A DNA stretch of 64,000 nt from NCBI RefSeq assembly GCF_030272705.1, contig NZ_JARFYM010000018.1, forward strand, positions 62,001 through 126,000. Reading direction: 5' to 3'. Both the position numbers and the translations under genes were made by a program. Each line of letters starts with the position of its first letter. Position 1 is the stretch's first letter. Below the pieces are notes generated by a model that saw nothing but the letters and a program-made list of their open reading frames with translations, did not search any database and was not told the DNA's origin. Origin of the DNA: Rhizobium mayense. GTDB taxonomy: Bacteria; Pseudomonadota; Alphaproteobacteria; Rhizobiales; Rhizobiaceae. Of this stretch, positions 43,297 through 55,934 are shown in pieces.

Positions 43297-44823
43297 CTAT
43301 TCAACAGTGGTATCGAGGAAGCGGAAGCGGACATCCGGCGTCGGCGCCAGATTGTGAACACGCTTGTTGATGGCATAGAGCGTGTTGCTGTTATAGAGCG
43401 GGATCTCATAAGCCTGATCGGCGGCGTAGTCGGCGATCTGGTTCAGAATCTTCTTGCGCTCATCGACATTGTAGGTTGCGCGTTGCGCTTCCAGCATCTG
43501 ATCGAGCTTGGCATCCTTGATGTAGGGATTCCAGAACTGGCCGCTGTGATACAGCAGATAGGCCGTGTTGTCGAAGTCGAAGGTCCAGCCACCCCACTGA
43601 TATTGATAGAGCGGACCGGTTTTGCCGTGCGGTACCAGATCGGTGTAATAGACGTTGGATTCATAGGACTTCAGCGAGACATTGATGCCGACAGCTTGCA
43701 GATAGGCGGCAACCGTCTGGGCGACTTCGCGGAAGGTGGCATTCGTGCCGATGAAGGACAGTTCGACGTTGGTGCCGGGCTTGACGCCGGCCTTGTCGAG
43801 CGCGGCTTTGGCAGCCGCAGGGTCGAAAGGCAGCGGCTTCAAGTTCGGATCATAGCCGAAGGACAACGAGCTCTGCAGGCTGGCGATCGGTTTGGCGTTG
43901 CCCTGCATGATCTGTTCAATGATTGCATCCCGATCGATCGCCTCGATCATGGCCTTGCGAACGGACGGGTCCTTGGTGATGCCGTCGGCGCTGTTGAAGC
44001 GCAGCATAACCACGTCGGGGCCGGTGATGCTTTCCACTTCCAGCTTGGGGTCGCCTTTGATCGTATCGATCAGGCTGATTGGTACCAGTGTGGCAATGTC
44101 GATGCCGCCCGATTGCAGCTCGGACACCTGGGTTGCCGCTTCCGGAATGAAGCGGTAAACGAGGCCGCTCAGCTTCGGCGCGCCGCCCCAATAATCGGGG
44201 TTGGCCTCCAGTGTCAGACTGACCTTCGGCTTATAGTCGACGAACTTGAAGGCGCCCGTGCCGACCGGATGAAGATTGAAATAGGCGTCGCCCTTTTCCT
44301 GAATATATTTCGGCGGCACGATCATCGCGCCATAACCGGCGAGCTTGGTGATCAGCACCGGATCCGGCGTCTTCAGGATGAAATCGACGGTATAGTCATC
44401 GACGACGTTGACCGAGCCGATCGAGGTGTAGTTCGCCTGTTGCGGTCCTTTGGCGCCATCAGGACCAAGGAGCCGGTCGAAGGTGAACTTGACCGCGGCA
44501 GCGTTGAAATCTTCGCCGTCGTGGAATTTTACGCCCTTGCGGAGAGTGAAACGAATGCGTTTGTTGTCGTCCAGGAATTGCCAGCTGGTGGCAAGGCCGG
44601 GATAGAGTTTCAAATCCGGGCCGCGCAGAACAAGGCCATCATAGAGGTTGCTGCCGATACGACCCCAGGTGAGGGTGAACGTATCGATCGGGTCCCAGCT
44701 GCCGTCATCTGTTTCAAGCGCGACGGTCAAGGTGCCGGCGGCATGGGCCGGCGTCGTCGTTGCGATCGGCAGAAGCGAAAGAGCGGCGGCAAAAAGAAGA
44801 TTGCGATATCCTGTCAATTTCAT
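43297..44823 (-). CDS. peptide-type ABC importer solute-binding protein, family 5
   Basis: This 508-aa periplasmic binding protein has a Sec signal peptide (about residues 1-29, cleavage after AHA). Family-5 marks are RFTLRKGVKFHDGEDFNA and the PVGTGAFKF segment. AAGGGG lies in front of the ATG at 44823, so the twelve-residue upstream extension is not used. The operon neighbours point to a peptide or N-acyl amino acid ligand. Confidence 0.92.
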   Translation of the reverse strand: MKLTGYRNLLFAAALSLLPIATTTPAHAAGTLTVALETDDGSWDPIDTFTLTWGRIGSNLYDGLVLRGPDLKLYPGLATSWQFLDDNKRIRFTLRKGVKFHDGEDFNAAAVKFTFDRLLGPDGAKGPQQANYTSIGSVNVVDDYTVDFILKTPDPVLITKLAGYGAMIVPPKYIQEKGDAYFNLHPVGTGAFKFVDYKPKVSLTLEANPDYWGGAPKLSGLVYRFIPEAATQVSELQSGGIDIATLVPISLIDTIKGDPKLEVESITGPDVVMLRFNSADGITKDPSVRKAMIEAIDRDAIIEQIMQGNAKPIASLQSSLSFGYDPNLKPLPFDPAAAKAALDKAGVKPGTNVELSFIGTNATFREVAQTVAAYLQAVGINVSLKSYESNVYYTDLVPHGKTGPLYQYQWGGWTFDFDNTAYLLYHSGQFWNPYIKDAKLDQMLEAQRATYNVDERKKILNQIADYAADQAYEIPLYNSNTLYAINKRVHNLAPTPDVRFRFLDTTVE

Positions 44824-44879
44824 TGTCTTATTCCCCTTGATATTTTTGTGGCAATGCAATTCGGGTAGGCGGTCTGTCC

Positions 44880-46718
44880 TTATGGGAGGGCTGCGGACAG
44901 CTTCTGCGGCTCGGCCGCAACGAAGTGGGAGGGCGAGAAGCGGCGATATTCGACAAGCGCCGGCTCGTCGCCGATTTTCCGGACAGGGCTCGGAATGGCG
45001 CCGGTCAAAAGTGAGGTGTCGATGCCGCGATCAGGATCCGGGATCGGGATCGCCGAGAGCAATTTCCGCGTATAGGGATGCTGCGGATTTTCGAAGATCT
45101 CCTGCCGCGTGCCGATCTCAACGATTTGGCCGAGATACATCACCGCGACGCGGTGGCTGATCTTTTCGACCACAGCCATGTCATGAGTGATGAACAGGTA
45201 GGAGAGGCCGCGCTCCTTCTGCAATTCCAGCAGCAGGTCCAGGATCTGCGCCTGTATCGAGACATCGAGCGCCGAGACCGACTCATCGGCGATGATCAGT
45301 TCGGGATCGCTCGCAAGCGCGCGGGCAATGCAGACGCGTTGGCGCTGGCCACCGGAAAGCTCATGCGGAAATCGTGTCCGATAGTCGCGCGGTAGGCCCA
45401 CGCGGTCGAGCAGATCATTGGTGCGTGCGTCGATCGCCGTCCTGGTTGGCAACAGCTTATGAACGACCATCGGCTCGGCAATGCTGGCACCGACCCGCTG
45501 ACGCGGATCGAGTGCGGCATAGGGATCCTGAAAGATGTATTGGATCTTCTGCAGCAGCGAGTGTTTCTCGCGGTCGTTCATTTCGGCGATGTCACGTCCG
45601 CGAAAACGTATCTTGCCGCCAGTCGGCTGCATGATCTGCTGCAGCATGCGGCCGGTCGTCGATTTGCCGCTGCCGGATTCGCCGACCAGTGCCAGCGTCT
45701 CGCCAGCCGACATCTCGAAGGAGATGCCTTCGACGGCGTGCACCCGATGCGTCGTGCGCCCAAATATGTTCTTCTTCGCCTGGAACCGGGCGGTCAGTCC
45801 GTCGACCTGGAGAAGCGGCGGCTTGGCGCCCGAGCGCTCTGCCTCCAGTTTCTCGCTATTGGGCGCGGGCTTTCCGGACATGCTGCCGAGCCGCGGTACG
45901 GCGGCAAGCAAGGCCTGCGTGTAGATGTGCCGAGGATGGGAAAACAGGGCACGCACCGGTGCATCCTCGAGCTTTTCGCCATAGCGCATGACGATGACGT
46001 CATCTGCCATCTCGGCGACCACGCCCATGTCGTGGGTGATGAAGATCACTGCCATGCCGAGCTCGCGCTGCAATTCCCTGATGGTGTTGAGGATCTGTGC
46101 CTGAATGGTGACGTCCAGTGCCGTCGTCGGCTCATCGGCAATCAGAAGCTGGGGCCGGCAGGAGAGTGCCATGGCGATCATGACGCGCTGGCGCATGCCG
46201 CCGGACAGTTGATGCGGATATCGCTTCATCATCGCGTCGGCGTCGGGGATGCGGACTTTTTCCAGCATATCGCGCGAGATGCGATTGGCCTCGGCCCGGG
46301 ATGTCCTTTGATGCAGCAACACGGCCTCGGTGATCTGGTCGCCGATCGAAAAGACCGGATCGAGCGAGGTCATCGGCTCCTGGAAGATCATGGCAATCTC
46401 GCCGCCGCGGATTTGCCGGATGCGTTCGGGGCTTGCCTTGAGAAGATCGAGCGGGCCGGCGCGGCTTCGGAAAATCGCCTCGCCGCCGCTGATGCGGCCG
46501 CCGGAATAGTCGGTGAGGCGCATGATGGCCCTCGACGTCACCGATTTGCCTGAGCCGGATTCGCCGACGATGGCGAGCGTCTTGCCGGCGTGGACATCGA
46601 AGCTGAGCGACTTCACAGCCTGAAAGGCATCGAACCTTTGGGGAAAGTCTACCGATAGCGAGCGAACCGAAAGAAGGGGGGCAGAAGGGTCAGTTCGGGT
46701 ATCGGTCGGTAGGCTCAT
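44880..46718 (-). CDS. peptide-type ABC importer ATPase, two fused nucleotide-binding domains (GsiA-like)
   Basis: This 612-aa double ATPase has GESGSGKS, LSGGMRQR and IADEPTTALD in the first half. The second half has GESGSGKS, LSGGQRQR and IADESVSALD (Ser for Pro after the catalytic Glu, seen in this family). Its ATG overlaps the MarR stop by four bases, so regulator and transporter form one transcript. The binding protein gene follows. Confidence 0.93.
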   Translation of the reverse strand: MSLPTDTRTDPSAPLLSVRSLSVDFPQRFDAFQAVKSLSFDVHAGKTLAIVGESGSGKSVTSRAIMRLTDYSGGRISGGEAIFRSRAGPLDLLKASPERIRQIRGGEIAMIFQEPMTSLDPVFSIGDQITEAVLLHQRTSRAEANRISRDMLEKVRIPDADAMMKRYPHQLSGGMRQRVMIAMALSCRPQLLIADEPTTALDVTIQAQILNTIRELQRELGMAVIFITHDMGVVAEMADDVIVMRYGEKLEDAPVRALFSHPRHIYTQALLAAVPRLGSMSGKPAPNSEKLEAERSGAKPPLLQVDGLTARFQAKKNIFGRTTHRVHAVEGISFEMSAGETLALVGESGSGKSTTGRMLQQIMQPTGGKIRFRGRDIAEMNDREKHSLLQKIQYIFQDPYAALDPRQRVGASIAEPMVVHKLLPTRTAIDARTNDLLDRVGLPRDYRTRFPHELSGGQRQRVCIARALASDPELIIADESVSALDVSIQAQILDLLLELQKERGLSYLFITHDMAVVEKISHRVAVMYLGQIVEIGTRQEIFENPQHPYTRKLLSAIPIPDPDRGIDTSLLTGAIPSPVRKIGDEPALVEYRRFSPSHFVAAEPQKLSAALP

Positions 46719-47245
46719 AGGGTTGCCGCTGACCTCGCTGCCTGCTCGTAATAGCCCGACAGCGCCCTCAAATGCGAGGCTATGTCGGAAAGATCGTCCT
46801 GAGACAGGCCGGAAACCTTGGTGGCCTCGACCAGCAGCCGCTCGCGGATTTCGGAATAGCGCGTCAGCGCCTCCAGGCCCTTGTCGGTCACCTGGATCAT
46901 CTTTTCCTTACCGGTCTTGCCGGTCTTGACGAGGCCGGCAGCCTCCAATTTCTTCACGGCGTAGTTGGCGACATGGGTGTCTTCGATGTCGAGCACGAGG
47001 CAAAGATCGGACAACGTCTTCGGCCGCCCACGGTGCCGCACCGAATGAATGATCAAGATCTCGACCGGCGAGAGACTAGGCACGCCGGCGGCCGCCATGC
47101 AGCGAACCATCCAGCGGTTAAATGCATGTGAAAAAAGGATCAATCCATACTCAAGTTCGGAGAGGGCTGGAGAACTGCCCCCCGCCAAATGGGCGGACGA
47201 CACGATCAGTTCTCGGGGAGATTTCCGTTCCTTCGTCTTATCCAA
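46715..47245 (-). CDS. MarR-type winged-helix regulator
   Basis: This 176-aa DNA-binding protein has a winged-helix core at about residues 40-150 (PVEILIIHSVRH, then ANYAVKKLEAAGLVKTGKTGKEKMIQVTDKG). It is likely the local repressor of the peptide importer operon that it leads. The start is a TTG with GAGAG upstream. A GTG at 47203 is an alternative, and no ATG precedes the core. A perfect palindrome at 47300-47315, about 55 bases upstream, may be its operator. Confidence 0.85.
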   Translation of the reverse strand: MDKTKERKSPRELIVSSAHLAGGSSPALSELEYGLILFSHAFNRWMVRCMAAAGVPSLSPVEILIIHSVRHRGRPKTLSDLCLVLDIEDTHVANYAVKKLEAAGLVKTGKTGKEKMIQVTDKGLEALTRYSEIRERLLVEATKVSGLSQDDLSDIASHLRALSGYYEQAARSAATL

Positions 47246-47299
47246 AGAGCTCTCACATTTTCGGATTGAAGTACGTCAAGCAGACTATCCGACGAAGAC

Positions 47300-47315
47300 A
47301 ATTTGTCAACAAATT
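47300..47315. promoter_or_regulatory. palindrome upstream of marR-type gene, possible operator
   Basis: AATTTGT-CA-ACAAATT is a perfect 7-bp palindrome with a 2-base centre, a typical size for MarR operators. It lies between the 5-oxoprolinase stop and the regulator start, where the promoter of the importer operon should be. A related TTGTCNNCAA core occurs at 51083-51092. Confidence 0.5.
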
Positions 47316-47394
47316 ATCGCTAAGATTGAACTATACTCGACCGGCCTTTTTCCGGATCACACGACCGCACCCAAGCCGGCCAAGGAGGCAACTT

Positions 47395-51021
<3,627 letters not shown>

Positions 51022-51082
51022 GACCGCCTCCACCAAACTGCTCAAATAATCACTAAGAAAATATCGATAAATCGTCGACGTT

Positions 51083-51092
51083 TTGTCGTCAA
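51083..51092. promoter_or_regulatory. TTGTCNNCAA element upstream of the 5-oxoprolinase gene
   Basis: TTGTCGTCAA shares the TTGTC-NN-CAA core of the MarR-proximal palindrome and lies about 60 bases upstream of the TTG start. It could be a second binding site for the same regulator. The match is short. Confidence 0.25.
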
Positions 51093-51175
51093 CGGCGAAT
51101 CCCCATCACGACAGACTTAACTGGGCGTACAGGATAGGCCACAAAAGCGGGCTTACGACAATGTTGGCGGATCGT

Positions 51176-51892
51176 TTAGTGCAGGCCGCCGACGCCGAGC
51201 AAGCGCTCGACGGCGTCATGGTCCTGAGAGAGGGCGCTCGGCGTCCCCCGCCAGGCCAGCCGTCCGCGCTCGAGGATGATCACCCGATCGGCGAAATCCA
51301 GTGCGCTCTGAATACGTTGCTCGACCAGCAGGATGGTCATGTCGCCGGTTTTGGCGAGATTGGCGAACGCGGCCATCAGTTCTTCGCAGATCACCGGTGC
51401 TAGGCCCTCAAGCGGTTCGTCGAGGAGAAGCACGGAAGGACGGCCAAGGATGGTGCGTGCCGTCGATAACATCTGCTGTTCGCCGCCGGAAAGCTGGTTG
51501 CCGAGATTTCTGCGGCGTTCCTTGAGACGCGGGAACATGTCGTAGGCTTCCTGCAAGGCGCTCTTCGGTCGTCCCTTCAGCCCGACGGAGAGATTTTCCT
51601 CGACCGTCAGCGTCGGGAACACATCGCGCGTCTGGGGCACGTAGCCGAGACCCTGATGCGCGCGCTTGGCGCTCGGCAGGCTGGTCACGTCGGTGCTGCC
51701 AAGGCTGATACGACCGTCATAGCGGCGCGTCTGGCCGGCGAGCGTCGCAAGCAGCGTCGTCTTGCCCATGCCGTTGCGGCCGAGTACGGCAAGCCGCGCG
51801 CCGGCGGGAACGGAAAAGGAGACACCTTCCAGCACCCGCGTCGGCCCATAACCGGCGCACAGATTTTCCACCTCAAGCGGCGTGGCCGGCAT
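51176..51892 (-). CDS. branched-chain-type ABC importer ATPase, LivF-like
   Basis: This 238-aa ATPase has Walker A GRNGMGKTT, signature LSGGEQQM and Walker B LLLDEPLEGL. It is last in an importer operon of binding protein, LivH-, LivM-, LivG- and LivF-like genes. The start at 51892 lies 20 bases inside the LivG gene. The operon adjoins pcaDCHGB, so aromatic acid import is likely rather than amino acids. A protocatechuate-inducible, PcaQ-controlled transporter of this class is known in Sinorhizobium meliloti. Confidence 0.9.
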   Translation of the reverse strand: MPATPLEVENLCAGYGPTRVLEGVSFSVPAGARLAVLGRNGMGKTTLLATLAGQTRRYDGRISLGSTDVTSLPSAKRAHQGLGYVPQTRDVFPTLTVEENLSVGLKGRPKSALQEAYDMFPRLKERRRNLGNQLSGGEQQMLSTARTILGRPSVLLLDEPLEGLAPVICEELMAAFANLAKTGDMTILLVEQRIQSALDFADRVIILERGRLAWRGTPSALSQDHDAVERLLGVGGLH

Positions 51893-52637
51893 TGGCGTAG
51901 CTCCCCAGATAGGCCTCGCGCACGCGCGCATTCTTGGTGACGTCGGCGGGCGAGCCGTCAAAAATGACAGTGCCGGCCGCCAATACGACGACGCGCTTGG
52001 CGAAGCGGAAGACCAGATCCATGTCATGCTCGATCATCAGCACGGCAAGATCAGCTGGCAGATCGGCCAGCGCCTGCTCGATGCGGGCGGTATCGCTCTG
52101 CGGCACGCCGGCGGCGGGCTCATCGAGCAGCAGCACTTTCGGCTTCAACGCCATGGCTACGGCAATCTCCAACAGCCGCTGCTGGCCATACGCAATCTCC
52201 CTGACCTTGCGGTGCATGAGATCGCCGAGACCTAGTGTGCCGAGCAGCTCGCCGGCCTCGACCATGACATCGCGCATGGCCAGGAAATTGCCGAACATGC
52301 GACCGGAGCGGCCGGAACGCTGCAGCACGGCCAGGCCGACATGCTCGGCGGGCGTCATATCCTGAAAGAGCCGCGTCACCTGGAACGAGCGCACCAGCCC
52401 ACGCCGGACACGACCAATAGCGTCGACCTTGGTCACAGTCTCGCCGCCAAGACGGACGGCACCGGAATCCGGTCGCAGATTGCCGGTGACGAGATTGACG
52501 AAAGTGGTCTTGCCGGCGCCGTTCGGCCCGATCAATGCCACGCGATCGCCCGGCGCCATCGACAGGCTCACGTCGTTGGTCACGGTCAGCCCGCCGAAAG
52601 CCTTCCTCAGATGATCAACTTCGAAGATCGCGCTCAT
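51873..52637 (-). CDS. branched-chain-type ABC importer ATPase, LivG-like
   Basis: This 254-aa ATPase has Walker A GPNGAGKTT and Walker B LLLDEPAAGV. The signature reads AYGQQR, a variant common in LivG proteins. The ATG at 52637 overlaps the LivM-like stop (ATGA), and the gene end overlaps LivF by 20 bases. With LivF it forms the ATPase pair of the importer. Confidence 0.9.
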   Translation of the reverse strand: MSAIFEVDHLRKAFGGLTVTNDVSLSMAPGDRVALIGPNGAGKTTFVNLVTGNLRPDSGAVRLGGETVTKVDAIGRVRRGLVRSFQVTRLFQDMTPAEHVGLAVLQRSGRSGRMFGNFLAMRDVMVEAGELLGTLGLGDLMHRKVREIAYGQQRLLEIAVAMALKPKVLLLDEPAAGVPQSDTARIEQALADLPADLAVLMIEHDMDLVFRFAKRVVVLAAGTVIFDGSPADVTKNARVREAYLGSYANAGHAA

Positions 52638-53638
52638 GAACGGGCCTCCCCGCTGCGAGCCAGATAGGCTGCGGCCGTGCCGTAGATGCCCTTCGGCGCG
52701 AACAAGACGACAAGGATCAGCAGCGCACCGACAATAGTCAGCCAATGGAAGGGATTGGCGGCCGAGACATAGTCTTCGAACAACATGAAGATCACGGTGC
52801 CGGCGAGTGCTCCGAACAATGAGCCCGTGCCCCCGAGCACGAGCATGACCAGCGCCTCGGCCGACTGTGTGAAGGAGAGGCTGTCGAGGCCGACCACCTG
52901 GGTCGAGATTGCGTTCAGCGCACCGCCGACGCCGGCGACGGCTCCGGAGATGACATACATCTTGATCAGCGCTGCCTTCGGTGAAGCGCCCATGGCACGG
53001 ATGCGCAAGGAATCTTCCTTGATACCGCGGCAGAGCATGCCGAAGGGCGAGCGCACAAGAAAACGAAGCAGGATCAATATGATCAGTAGAAGCGCTACGG
53101 CATAGATATAAGCCGTATGCCCATAAAGATCGAATTCGAACAGGCCGAGCAACGGGTCGGCGGAGATGCCGGAAAGTCCGTCGCTGCCGCCGGTCCAATC
53201 CGAGGCTTTGTTCGCGAATTCGTGGAAAAGGTAGATCAGCGAGATCGACAGCACGAGCTGCGGCAGGCCCTGTGCTCTGAGGATGACAATGCCGCAGATC
53301 AACCCGGCGATCGCTCCGCCAAGGATGCCGGCCACCGTCATGACCAGGGGATCGTTGATGCCATAATGCGCCGATACGATACCCGCGGCATAGGCGCCAG
53401 CCCCGAAGAGGGCCGCATGACCGAGCGTCGCGACGCCGCAATAGCCGGTCACTAGATCGAGCGACAAGACCAGCAGAGCGATGGCGATCAACCGTGTCAG
53501 CAGCGCGAGATTGTCAGGAAACAGCAGATAGCCGACCGCTGCCAACACGAGGATAACGGCTATGGCAGCCGCGTCGCGACCGAGTGCCCGGCGTTTGCTG
53601 GCGGCAGCGATGGCCGCACTGTCCATGGTTATCGCCAT
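52634..53638 (-). CDS. branched-chain-type ABC importer permease, LivM-like
   Basis: This 334-aa inner-membrane permease has several long hydrophobic helices and the LivM landmarks LDLVTGYCGVATLGHAALFG and LVMLVLGGTGSLFG. The ATG at 53638 has GGAAGGG upstream and follows the LivH-like stop by one base. It pairs with the LivH-like protein to form the channel. Confidence 0.92.
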   Translation of the reverse strand: MAITMDSAAIAAASKRRALGRDAAAIAVILVLAAVGYLLFPDNLALLTRLIAIALLVLSLDLVTGYCGVATLGHAALFGAGAYAAGIVSAHYGINDPLVMTVAGILGGAIAGLICGIVILRAQGLPQLVLSISLIYLFHEFANKASDWTGGSDGLSGISADPLLGLFEFDLYGHTAYIYAVALLLIILILLRFLVRSPFGMLCRGIKEDSLRIRAMGASPKAALIKMYVISGAVAGVGGALNAISTQVVGLDSLSFTQSAEALVMLVLGGTGSLFGALAGTVIFMLFEDYVSAANPFHWLTIVGALLILVVLFAPKGIYGTAAAYLARSGEARS

Positions 53639-53639
53639 A

Positions 53640-54503
53640 TCACTTGGCCCTTCCTGCAAGGCCGCGCGGGAAGATGCAGACGATCGCGATCACGGCAAGA
53701 TAGAAGAAGAATTCGCCATATTCCGGCATCAGATAGCGGCCTGTCGTATCGATGCAGCCAAGGACGAGGCAGGCAAGCAGCGCTCCGGAAATGGAGCCCG
53801 CGCCGCCGACCGACACGACGACAAGGAAGGTGACCATATAACGCAACGCATAATAGGGTTCGACCGGCAGGAGTTCGGCACCGACAACGCCGCCGAAAGC
53901 GGCAAGCCCTACGGCGACGGCGAAACTGACGGCATAAACGATCTCCGTGCGCACACCGAGGGCTGCCGCCATCGAGGCATTGTCCACCGAAGCGCGGAGT
54001 TTCACGCCGAACGAGGTCTTCTCGATCGTGTACCACAGCGCCAAGGCGGCGATGAGCCCGCAGACGATCGCGAAAAGACGATGCGTGCCGATGGTCCGGA
54101 AGCCGAGATTGACAGAACCCTGCAGCTCGATCGGAAGGGGAATGGTCTTCAAGGTCGGACCGAAGACGTAATTGGCGATACCGATGATGCAGAAGGTAAT
54201 GCCGATCGTCATCAGCACCTGCGTCAATTCCGGCGCCCCATAGATGCGGCGGTAAAGCAGCCGCTCGATCGGGATGGAGATGATCACCGTGCCCACGACG
54301 GCGAGCAGCACCGCAGCCGCATAGCCCATGCCAAGATTATGGGCTGCATAGGAGGCGATATAGCCGCCGATCATGGCGAAGGCGCCATGCGCCAGGTTGA
54401 CGACGCGCATCAGCCCCATGGTGATGGACAGGCCGATGGAAATCACGAACAGCACCATGCCGTAGGCGAGGGCATCCACTGCTATGCTAAGCACGGTTTG
54501 CAT
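53640..54503 (-). CDS. branched-chain-type ABC importer permease, LivH-like
   Basis: This 287-aa permease has the LivH landmarks GLSITMGLMRVVNLAHGAF and VVSVGGAGSISGALL. It follows the binding protein gene after about 107 bases. That gap holds a stem-loop which may lower expression of the membrane genes relative to the binding protein. Confidence 0.92.
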   Translation of the reverse strand: MQTVLSIAVDALAYGMVLFVISIGLSITMGLMRVVNLAHGAFAMIGGYIASYAAHNLGMGYAAAVLLAVVGTVIISIPIERLLYRRIYGAPELTQVLMTIGITFCIIGIANYVFGPTLKTIPLPIELQGSVNLGFRTIGTHRLFAIVCGLIAALALWYTIEKTSFGVKLRASVDNASMAAALGVRTEIVYAVSFAVAVGLAAFGGVVGAELLPVEPYYALRYMVTFLVVVSVGGAGSISGALLACLVLGCIDTTGRYLMPEYGEFFFYLAVIAIVCIFPRGLAGRAK

Positions 54504-54552
54504 GATGCTGGTCCGATTACCTCTTCCGGTCCTACCTTAATCCTCCTCCGCC

Positions 54553-54577
54553 AGAGCGGACGCAAGCCGCCCGCTCT
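54553..54577 (-). terminator. stem-loop between binding protein and permease genes
   Basis: AGAGCGG and CCGCTCT form a 7-bp stem with an 11-base loop in the gap after the binding protein stop. There is no T run, so it is more likely an mRNA-stabilising or attenuating hairpin than a full terminator. Confidence 0.35.
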
Positions 54578-54610
54578 ATAAGAATGTGGGAGGATGGGCG
54601 AAGGCCGACC

Positions 54611-55783
54611 TTACTTCGCAGCGGCGAGACCGGGATCGCCCTGTTTTTCGAAGGTCTGGATTTCCTTGTTGATGTATGTGCCGTCGGCGGCCTTGGCGAC
54701 TTCGCGCAGATAGATGTTCTGCGTGATATGCCGGCTGTCCGGATCGATGGTGACCGGGCCGCGCGGGCTGACCCAGGAGAGGCCCTTCACTGCATCGACG
54801 GCTTTCTGCGCATCCTGCTTGCCGCCGGTCGCCTCGATCATCTTGTAGATGACATGCATGCCGTCGAAGGCGCCAACGGCCGGGAAGGTGAGCTCGGCCG
54901 GGTTGCCAATTGCCTTGTCGGCAGCGGCGACGAAGGCCTTGTTTTCCGGAGAGTCGTGCGAGATCGAATAATGGAAGGTCGTTTGCATGCCGAGCGCCGC
55001 GTCGCCGAGCGCCGGCAGGTCGGATTCCTGCGTCAGGTCGCCGGGCGAAAACAGCTTGATGCCGGCGGTCTTCAGGCCGTTTTCATTGTAGGCCTTGACG
55101 AAACCGAGAGTGGTCGGACCGGAAGGCAGGAAAGCAAAGACCCCCTGCGCGCCGGAATCCTTGATGCGCTGCATGATCGGGCTGAAATCATTGGTCGACA
55201 ACGGCATGCGGATGGCCTCGACGACCTGCCCGCCAGCCTTCTCGAAGCCCGCCTTGAAAGCATTCTCGGCGTCGATGCCGGGGCCGTAATCGCTGACGAC
55301 CGAGATGATTTTGTTGACGCCGCTGTCGTGCGCGACCTTGGCGATCGGCGTCGAAGTCTGCCAGGTCGTGAACGAGGTGCGCACCACCAGAGGACTCTTG
55401 GTGACAATTGCCGATGTGGCGGCGTTCATGATCACCATCGGCACATTGGCCTGCTTGAGGATCGGCGTCACGGCCATGGCGTCCGGCGTGAAATAGAAGC
55501 CGGCGAGATACTGCACATGATCCTTGACGACCAGTTCCTGTGCCGAGGATTTCGATCGCGCCGGGTCGGCCTGCGGCACGTCGCGGTAGATCACCTCGAT
55601 CTCGTTGTCTCCGACCTTGTTGCCATGCATCGCCATATAGGCATCGATACCGGCCTTGAAATTCTTGCCCTGCAGGGCGAATGGGCCGGAAAACGGACCA
55701 ATGACGCCGACTTTGATCGTGTCGGCATAGGCCGCGCTACCCATGGCGATGGCCGCGATTGCGGCCAAAACGAACCGTCTCAT
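54611..55783 (-). CDS. branched-chain-type ABC importer binding protein, probable protocatechuate/aromatic acid binder
   Basis: This 390-aa LivK-fold periplasmic protein has a Sec signal peptide (MRRFVLAAIAAIAMGSAAYA) and a mature start DTIKVGVIGPFSGPFALQG. It lies directly between the pca operon and the importer genes. A strong GGGAGGAG precedes the ATG at 55783. The palindrome at 55898-55913, about 115 bases upstream, resembles the PcaQ site between pcaD and pcaQ. This supports aromatic acid rather than amino acid uptake. The ligand is inferred, not read from residues. Confidence 0.88.
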   Translation of the reverse strand: MRRFVLAAIAAIAMGSAAYADTIKVGVIGPFSGPFALQGKNFKAGIDAYMAMHGNKVGDNEIEVIYRDVPQADPARSKSSAQELVVKDHVQYLAGFYFTPDAMAVTPILKQANVPMVIMNAATSAIVTKSPLVVRTSFTTWQTSTPIAKVAHDSGVNKIISVVSDYGPGIDAENAFKAGFEKAGGQVVEAIRMPLSTNDFSPIMQRIKDSGAQGVFAFLPSGPTTLGFVKAYNENGLKTAGIKLFSPGDLTQESDLPALGDAALGMQTTFHYSISHDSPENKAFVAAADKAIGNPAELTFPAVGAFDGMHVIYKMIEATGGKQDAQKAVDAVKGLSWVSPRGPVTIDPDSRHITQNIYLREVAKAADGTYINKEIQTFEKQGDPGLAAAK

Positions 55784-55897
55784 ATTTTCTCCTCCCACAG
55801 CCAGCCTGCTTCCGGGCCAGCTTGCTTTGATAGACTTCCGCGACTGCCAATCTGGCATGTGAAATGGTAATGTAAAATGAAATAAAAGCTCGTATTC

Positions 55898-55913
55898 ATA
55901 ATTATCGGGTTAT
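55898..55913. promoter_or_regulatory. candidate PcaQ-binding site upstream of the importer
   Basis: ATAATT-ATCG-GGTTAT has the 6-4-6 form of the PcaQ site reported for Sinorhizobium meliloti (ATAACC-N4-GGTTAA). The right half fits at five of six bases and the left at four. It lies in the gap between the pcaB stop and the binding protein gene, at a distance suited to LysR activation. Confidence 0.55.
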
Positions 55914-55934
55914 GCTTTGCACCAGGATTTCAAC

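Noticed and set aside
43282..44868. 528-codon plus-strand open frame opposite the peptide-binding protein
   Set aside because: It is antisense to a binding protein with a clear signal peptide and family-5 motifs, and has no ribosome site of its own.
51176..55783. Branched-chain amino acid (Liv) transporter proper
   Set aside because: The family is right, but the position beside pca genes and the PcaQ-like site favour an aromatic acid ligand, so liv symbols were not given.
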